From Thiobacillus sp. UBA6918 (lineage in GTDB: Bacteria; Pseudomonadota; Gammaproteobacteria; Burkholderiales; Thiobacillaceae), in contig DKAU01000057.1 of the NCBI GenBank assembly GCA_002450925.1, forward strand, positions 653 through 10,053: a stretch of 9,401 nucleotides of DNA, given 5' to 3'. Position 1 is the first letter of the stretch. Each line of letters begins with the position of its first letter. The notes under the pieces are model-generated. The model made no database searches, had not been told where the DNA came from, and saw nothing but the letters and a program-made list of their open reading frames with translations. Both the position numbers and the translations under genes were made by a program. Positions 6,807-9,401 of this stretch are shown here, in pieces.

Positions 6807-7669
6807 GACGGCATTCCAGAAGGTGGGGGCTCCACACCGATAGGTTGTTTGAATCTGTTGTAGCTCCACATGTACTGTGTCGGCAGTTTTTTCGCCACGC
6901 GCTCGACTTCATGGTTGAGCGCGGCCGCGGCCAGATTCCGGTCGTTCGGCAGCGGCTCCGCCAGTTTGTCGAAGTGAATTCGGTACCCGCGCCCCCATGA
7001 CAGGCGTTCGGCATATACCATGAAAGGAACGGCCCCGGTGGACTGGATCAGACGCACCGTCATCGTGGGCGTGTAGGCCCAGCGTCCGAAGAAGGGCGCC
7101 CATACGCCATCACCTTTTGTGGCTACCTGGTCGGGCAGAACACCGATGGCTTCGCCTCGTTTGAGCGCACTTAGCAGGGCTTTTACGCCAGACAGGTCGG
7201 TGGGAACAAGCCGGGCTTGCCCTCGTTCGCGCCCTTGACGCATCAATGTATCCACAAAGGGCTTGCGTGCGGGTTTGTACATTGCGGTAAAGGGCTGGCG
7301 AGCGGCAATGTAGAGGTTGATGATCTCCCAGCAGCCGATGTGGGGGGCAACAACCACGGCTCCTTTGCCCGATTGGACGGCGGCATGGAAATCTTCCCAA
7401 CCGGGTGTCTCACGAACCAGTCGAACGACTCTGTCTTGCGGCCTGAGCCAAACCGCGGTCAACTCCATCAAACCCTTCCCCGTCTCAGCAATAACTTGCC
7501 ATAGCAGACCTGGATGGGATTCCATGAGTCTGGTTTGTATGAGGTTGTTTTTAAGCCTTGCCCTGTGGCGCCCGGGCGCAAGGTAAATCAGCCAACCCAA
7601 AACAATACCGATACCCTGTAGTACAGGCAGGGGCAAAAAAGCGAGTAAACGCAGGAGAAAATGTCTCAT
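6803..7669 (-). CDS. LpxL/HtrB-family lipid A (Kdo2-lipid IVA) acyltransferase
   Basis: A 288-residue LpxL/HtrB-family enzyme, expected to sit at the cytoplasmic face of the inner membrane and add a secondary acyl chain to lipid A or a related acceptor. The N-terminal hydrophobic segment is about residues 3-31 (LLRLLAFLPLPVLQGIGIVLGWLIYL). The dyad motif is intact: His110-IGCW-Glu115 within VVVAPHIGCWEIINLY. Further family blocks are FTAMYKPARKP (127-137), IGVLPDQVATKGDGVWAPFFG (175-195) and LPTQYMWSYNRFK (262-274). It is the first gene of the long overlapping minus-strand operon and diverges from metK. The Shine-Dalgarno is weak. It shares only family-level similarity with the neighbouring homologue, so the pair is not a recent duplication. 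Which of the two is LpxL- or LpxM-like cannot be settled here. Confidence 0.92.
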   Translation of the reverse strand: MRHFLLRLLAFLPLPVLQGIGIVLGWLIYLAPGRHRARLKNNLIQTRLMESHPGLLWQVIAETGKGLMELTAVWLRPQDRVVRLVRETPGWEDFHAAVQSGKGAVVVAPHIGCWEIINLYIAARQPFTAMYKPARKPFVDTLMRQGRERGQARLVPTDLSGVKALLSALKRGEAIGVLPDQVATKGDGVWAPFFGRWAYTPTMTVRLIQSTGAVPFMVYAERLSWGRGYRIHFDKLAEPLPNDRNLAAAALNHEVERVAKKLPTQYMWSYNRFKQPIGVEPPPSGMPS

Positions 7670-7726
7670 CTGGCTTGACGACGCGGGAAACCGGACGGCA
7701 AAATAAAGAAAGCCGCCGAGTTAAAG

Positions 7727-7756
7727 CTGACAACTTGCGGGCGGGATACAAATACT
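7727..7756 (+). promoter_or_regulatory. Candidate sigma-70 promoter for metK
   Basis: CTGACA (7727-7732) matches the -35 consensus TTGACA at 5 of 6 positions. AATACT (7751-7756) matches TATAAT at 4 of 6, with an 18 nt spacer. Transcription would begin near 7763, giving a leader of about 66 nt before the metK ATG. The -10 is weak and other registers are possible, so this is tentative. Confidence 0.4.
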
Positions 7757-7762
7757 GCTAAA

Positions 7763-7772
7763 GCGTCGACGC
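7763..7772. repeat. Perfect 10 bp palindrome GCGTCGACGC at the predicted metK start of transcription
   Basis: GCGTCGACGC reads identically on both strands and lies just downstream of the candidate metK -10 element. It could be half of an operator for a dimeric regulator or a short leader hairpin. A 10 bp palindrome can also arise by chance in a genome of this composition. Confidence 0.3.
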
Positions 7773-7824
7773 TCCAGATTTCCCCAGAGCCGATCGCGCT
7801 GTTCAAGTTGGGGGAAAGTGGAGT
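7771..7824 (+). promoter_or_regulatory. metK leader stem that buries the Shine-Dalgarno
   Basis: CTCCA (7772-7776) pairs with TGGAG (7819-7823), and TTTCCCC (7779-7785) pairs with GGGGAAA (7811-7817). The two helices of 5 and 7 bp stack across a small 2x1 internal loop, and a G-T wobble can close the base. The 3' strand contains the metK Shine-Dalgarno GGAG (7820-7823), 5 nt before the ATG at 7829. The apical loop 7786-7810 is 25 nt. The fold implies control of translation initiation by a ligand, protein, antisense RNA or temperature. I do not recognise it as a known riboswitch class. Confidence 0.45.
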
Positions 7825-7828
7825 GATC

Positions 7829-8992
7829 ATGCAGGAATATATTTTTACTTCAGAGTCGGTATCGGAAGGCCATCCGGACAAGATGGCGGATCAGATTTCA
7901 GATGCCATTCTGGATGCGATTCTAACCCAGGACAAACATGCGCGCGTTGCTTGCGAAACGCTTCTGACCACAGGTTTGTGTGTCATGGCGGGTGAAATCA
8001 CCACCAACGCCGTTCTCGATTACACACAGATCGCGCGGGACACCATCAAGCGCATCGGATACGACAGCTCCGAAATCGGTTTCGATTATCACACCTGTGC
8101 GGTCATGACCGCCATTGGCAAGCAGTCTCCGGACATTGCACAGGGTGTGAACGAGGGCGAAGGTCTGTTCATGGATCAGGGCGCCGGCGACCAGGGCCTG
8201 ATGTTTGGCTATGCCTGCAACGAAACAGCCCAACTCATGCCGCTGCCGATTTATCTGGCCCATCGCTTGACTCAGCGCCAGTCTGAGCTGCGCAAGGATG
8301 GCCGCCTGCCCTGGCTCAGGCCAGACGCCAAATCCCAGGTTTCCGTGCGCTATGTGGACGGCAAGCCGCAGCACATTGAAACCATCGTGCTTTCCACCCA
8401 GCATCATCCGGAAATCTCACACAGCCAGCTGACCGAAGCTATCATCGAAGAGGTGATCAAGCCGGTCCTTCCCAAGGACATGCTGCAAGATGGCACGCGT
8501 TATCTGGTGAATCCCACAGGTCGTTTCGTGGTAGGGGGCCCTCTGGGCGATGCGGGATTGACCGGCCGCAAGATCATCGTGGACACCTATGGCGGCGCTG
8601 CCCCTCACGGCGGTGGCGCTTTTTCCGGGAAGGACCCGTCCAAGGTTGACCGCTCTGCGGCCTACGCTGCCCGTTACGTGGCAAAGAACATCGTTGCTGC
8701 CGGCCTGGCTGAAAAATGCCTGGTTCAGGTTTCCTATGCAATCGGAGTCGCCAAGCCCACATCGTTGATGGTCGAGACTTATGGGACCGGCAAGGTAAGT
8801 GAGCACAAACTTGTCGAATTGATTGACCAGCATTTCGACCTGCGTCCCAAGGGCATTATTCACATGCTGGATCTGTTGCGTCCGATCTACACGCGCACAG
8901 CTTCTTATGGGCACTTTGGCCGGGATGAGCCCGAGTTCACGTGGGAGGCCACAGATAAGGCTGCCGCACTTCGGGCTGCGGCCGGAATCTGA
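7829..8992 (+). CDS. metK: S-adenosylmethionine synthetase MetK
   Basis: MetK makes S-adenosylmethionine from methionine and ATP in the cytoplasm, with hydrolysis of the bound tripolyphosphate. The 387-residue length is normal. Signature motifs: the N-terminal SESVSEGHPDK (8-18), with the GHPDK ATP/metal site; the hexapeptide GAGDQG (118-123); and the glycine-rich loop GGGAFSGKDPSKVDRS (261-276). The C-terminal YGHFGRDEPEFTWE is also typical. The ATG at 7829 is chosen over the TTG seven codons upstream because MQEYIFTSESVSEGHPDK is the normal family N-terminus and GGAG stands 5 nt before it. It heads the plus-strand SAM/SAH cluster with ahcY. Its leader can fold over its ribosome-binding site. 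Confidence 0.98.
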   Translation: MQEYIFTSESVSEGHPDKMADQISDAILDAILTQDKHARVACETLLTTGLCVMAGEITTNAVLDYTQIARDTIKRIGYDSSEIGFDYHTCAVMTAIGKQSPDIAQGVNEGEGLFMDQGAGDQGLMFGYACNETAQLMPLPIYLAHRLTQRQSELRKDGRLPWLRPDAKSQVSVRYVDGKPQHIETIVLSTQHHPEISHSQLTEAIIEEVIKPVLPKDMLQDGTRYLVNPTGRFVVGGPLGDAGLTGRKIIVDTYGGAAPHGGGAFSGKDPSKVDRSAAYAARYVAKNIVAAGLAEKCLVQVSYAIGVAKPTSLMVETYGTGKVSEHKLVELIDQHFDLRPKGIIHMLDLLRPIYTRTASYGHFGRDEPEFTWEATDKAAALRAAAGI

Positions 8993-8998
8993 TAGAAT
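8990..8998 (+). promoter_or_regulatory. Candidate extended -10 promoter at the end of metK
   Basis: TGATAGAAT (8990-8998) fits an extended -10 element, TGn plus TAGAAT (5 of 6 to TATAAT), and begins in the metK stop codon. The sequence 17 nt upstream (TTCGGG, 8970-8975) is a poor -35, which extended -10 promoters can tolerate. It would start a transcript near 9005, ahead of the small ORF, the riboswitch and ahcY. If real, ahcY has its own promoter independent of metK. Confidence 0.4.
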
Positions 8999-9031
8999 TC
9001 AGCGACTTAAACATTTAACCAAGGAATCATC

Positions 9032-9181
9032 ATGGCCGAACGTAAACGCACCCGCCGCAACACTTTGGAACGCCGTTGCCTGTCCAAGGCTTTCAAACGC
9101 CTCTTCAACGGCTCTTCCAAGACCGTGTTCAAGATGCTGGAAGGCGTCAAGCCCGTAAAAGGCAAGGCCGCCGCCAACTAA
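9032..9181 (+). CDS. Small, very basic 49-residue protein of unknown function
   Basis: The ORF encodes 49 residues, starting MAERKRTRRNTLERR and ending in KGKAAAN. It has a good Shine-Dalgarno, AAGGA (9021-9025), 6 nt before the ATG. I count 15 Lys/Arg and 3 Glu, a net charge near +12, with one Cys (Cys16) and no membrane segment or signal peptide. Residues 17-38 (from LSKAFKRLF to FKMLEG) look like amphipathic helices. The profile suggests binding to RNA, DNA or ribosomes, but no named family is recognised. It lies 39 nt after metK and just before the SAH riboswitch of ahcY, so it belongs positionally to the SAM-cycle cluster. The strong ribosome site, compact intergenic fit and biased composition favour a real gene, though it is too short to be sure without homologues. 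Confidence 0.7.
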   Translation: MAERKRTRRNTLERRCLSKAFKRLFNGSSKTVFKMLEGVKPVKGKAAAN

Positions 9182-9193
9182 GGCACATAACTT

Positions 9194-9278
9194 TTCCGAG
9201 GAGCGTTGCAGCCCGCTGACATGGCGGGCCAGGCTCGGAAGGCTGGAGTTTCCTCCAGTCCTCAAAACGGCGCTCACG
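9194..9278 (+). promoter_or_regulatory. SAH (S-adenosylhomocysteine) riboswitch upstream of ahcY
   Basis: The conserved SAH riboswitch core is readable. P1 is TTCCGAG (9194-9200) with CTCGGAA (9234-9240). P2 is GCCCGC (9211-9216) with GCGGGC (9224-9229). The conserved GAGGAGCG-TTGCA and CCAGGCTCGG segments flank it. P3 is CTGGAG (9243-9248) with CTCCAG (9253-9258). The pseudoknot pairs GAGCG (9201-9205) with CGCTC (9271-9275) in the conserved AACGGCGCTCAC. This class binds SAH and turns on ahcY when SAH accumulates. The T-run at 9285-9292 is not directly preceded by a GC hairpin. CCTCC (9252-9256) in P3 could instead pair with the ahcY Shine-Dalgarno GGAGG (9309-9313), so control of translation seems more likely (inference). 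Confidence 0.95.
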
Positions 9279-9318
9279 TCACTTCTTTTTTTGGTTTGAT
9301 AAGGGAAAGGAGGGCGTG

Positions 9319-9401
9319 ATGAACGCCAAACCCAATTCAGCTTCACAAAATGATTTCGTTGTCGCCGATCTGGCCCTGGCCGATTGGGGCCGCAAGGAAA
9401 T
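9319..9401 (+). CDS. ahcY: Adenosylhomocysteinase AhcY (SAH hydrolase), N-terminal fragment
   Basis: Only the first 27 codons are in the window. They read MNAKPNSASQNDFVVADLALADWGRKE, where the block DFVVADLALADWGRKE is the conserved N-terminus of bacterial SAH hydrolases. The enzyme splits S-adenosylhomocysteine into adenosine and homocysteine, removing the inhibitory product of SAM-dependent methylation. A very strong Shine-Dalgarno, AAAGGAGG (9306-9313), stands 5 nt before the ATG. A GTG directly upstream (9316) is in frame but less well spaced. The SAH riboswitch upstream independently supports the assignment. Confidence 0.95.
   Translation, partial: MNAKPNSASQNDFVVADLALADWGRKE

Larger units (their letters stand above)
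7670..7828. other. Divergent promoter region between the acyltransferase operon and metK
   Basis: This 159 bp interval holds no ORF. It must contain the promoters of both the leftward acyltransferase operon and rightward metK. The bottom strand carries TTGTCA (7733-7728), overlapping the plus-strand CTGACA of the metK promoter candidate, but no convincing -10 follows it, so no leftward promoter is placed. CCGCC (7713-7717) and GGCGG (7740-7744) are complementary and could form a short stem. Confidence 0.6.

Noticed and set aside
6807..6869. Longer N-terminus (21 codons) for the second LpxL homologue
   Set aside because: It would extend deep into the previous gene and put a polar stretch before the membrane anchor. 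The ATG at 6806 forms a typical 4 nt overlap.
7731..7810. CAACTTG (7731-7737) complementary to CAAGTTG (7804-7810)
   Set aside because: The left arm lies in the candidate promoter spacer and is probably not transcribed, so an RNA stem is unlikely. Seven matching bases over this distance can be chance.
7808..7828. Upstream TTG extension of metK by seven codons
   Set aside because: The ATG at 7829 gives the normal MetK N-terminus and has GGAG at the right distance. The TTG lies within the leader stem and has no ribosome site of its own.
7922..8914. Long minus-strand ORFs opposite metK (161 and 165 codons)
   Set aside because: They are antisense shadows of a highly conserved gene with strong codon bias and have no family features.
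9282..9292. T-run before ahcY as an intrinsic terminator
   Set aside because: No GC-rich hairpin directly precedes it. The nearest stem (P3) ends about 25 nt upstream and is part of the riboswitch.

Overview
The window looks like a chromosomal core region of a betaproteobacterium, plausibly of the Nitrosomonadales type. This rests on remembered protein resemblance (HslV with a short MDQYHG leader, tandem LpxL-type acyltransferases ahead of dapF-DUF484-xerC) and on a SAH riboswitch in front of ahcY. No database search was run. Base composition and codon use look even throughout, and I see no insertion sequence, tRNA, rRNA, CRISPR array or sign of recent transfer.

Left and centre (1-7669) are all on the minus strand. 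In transcription order: two lipid A late acyltransferase homologues, a GNAT acetyltransferase, a CoA-binding (YccU-like) protein, dapF, a DUF484 protein and xerC. Each of these genes overlaps the next by 1-11 nt, so they almost certainly form one translationally coupled operon. After a 21 nt gap comes a CobW-family G3E GTPase. After a 78 nt gap comes an unusual protein with two FimV/TPR-like helical segments and two STAS-like domains. Then, behind a plausible heat-shock (sigma-32) promoter, comes hslV, which is cut by the window edge.

The right part (7829-9401) is on the plus strand, divergent from the acyltransferase operon across a 159 bp promoter region. It is the activated-methyl cycle: metK (makes SAM), a 49-residue very basic small protein that I cannot name, a clear SAH riboswitch, and the first 27 codons of ahcY (clears SAH). 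The metK leader can fold so that its Shine-Dalgarno is buried in a two-part stem, which suggests post-transcriptional control there too.

Most of the window is ordinary housekeeping. The points most worth a second look are the metK leader stem, the small basic ORF between metK and the riboswitch, a Ser in place of the catalytic acid in the second LpxL homologue, the near-leaderless hslV behind a sigma-32-like promoter, and the duplicated TPR/STAS protein.
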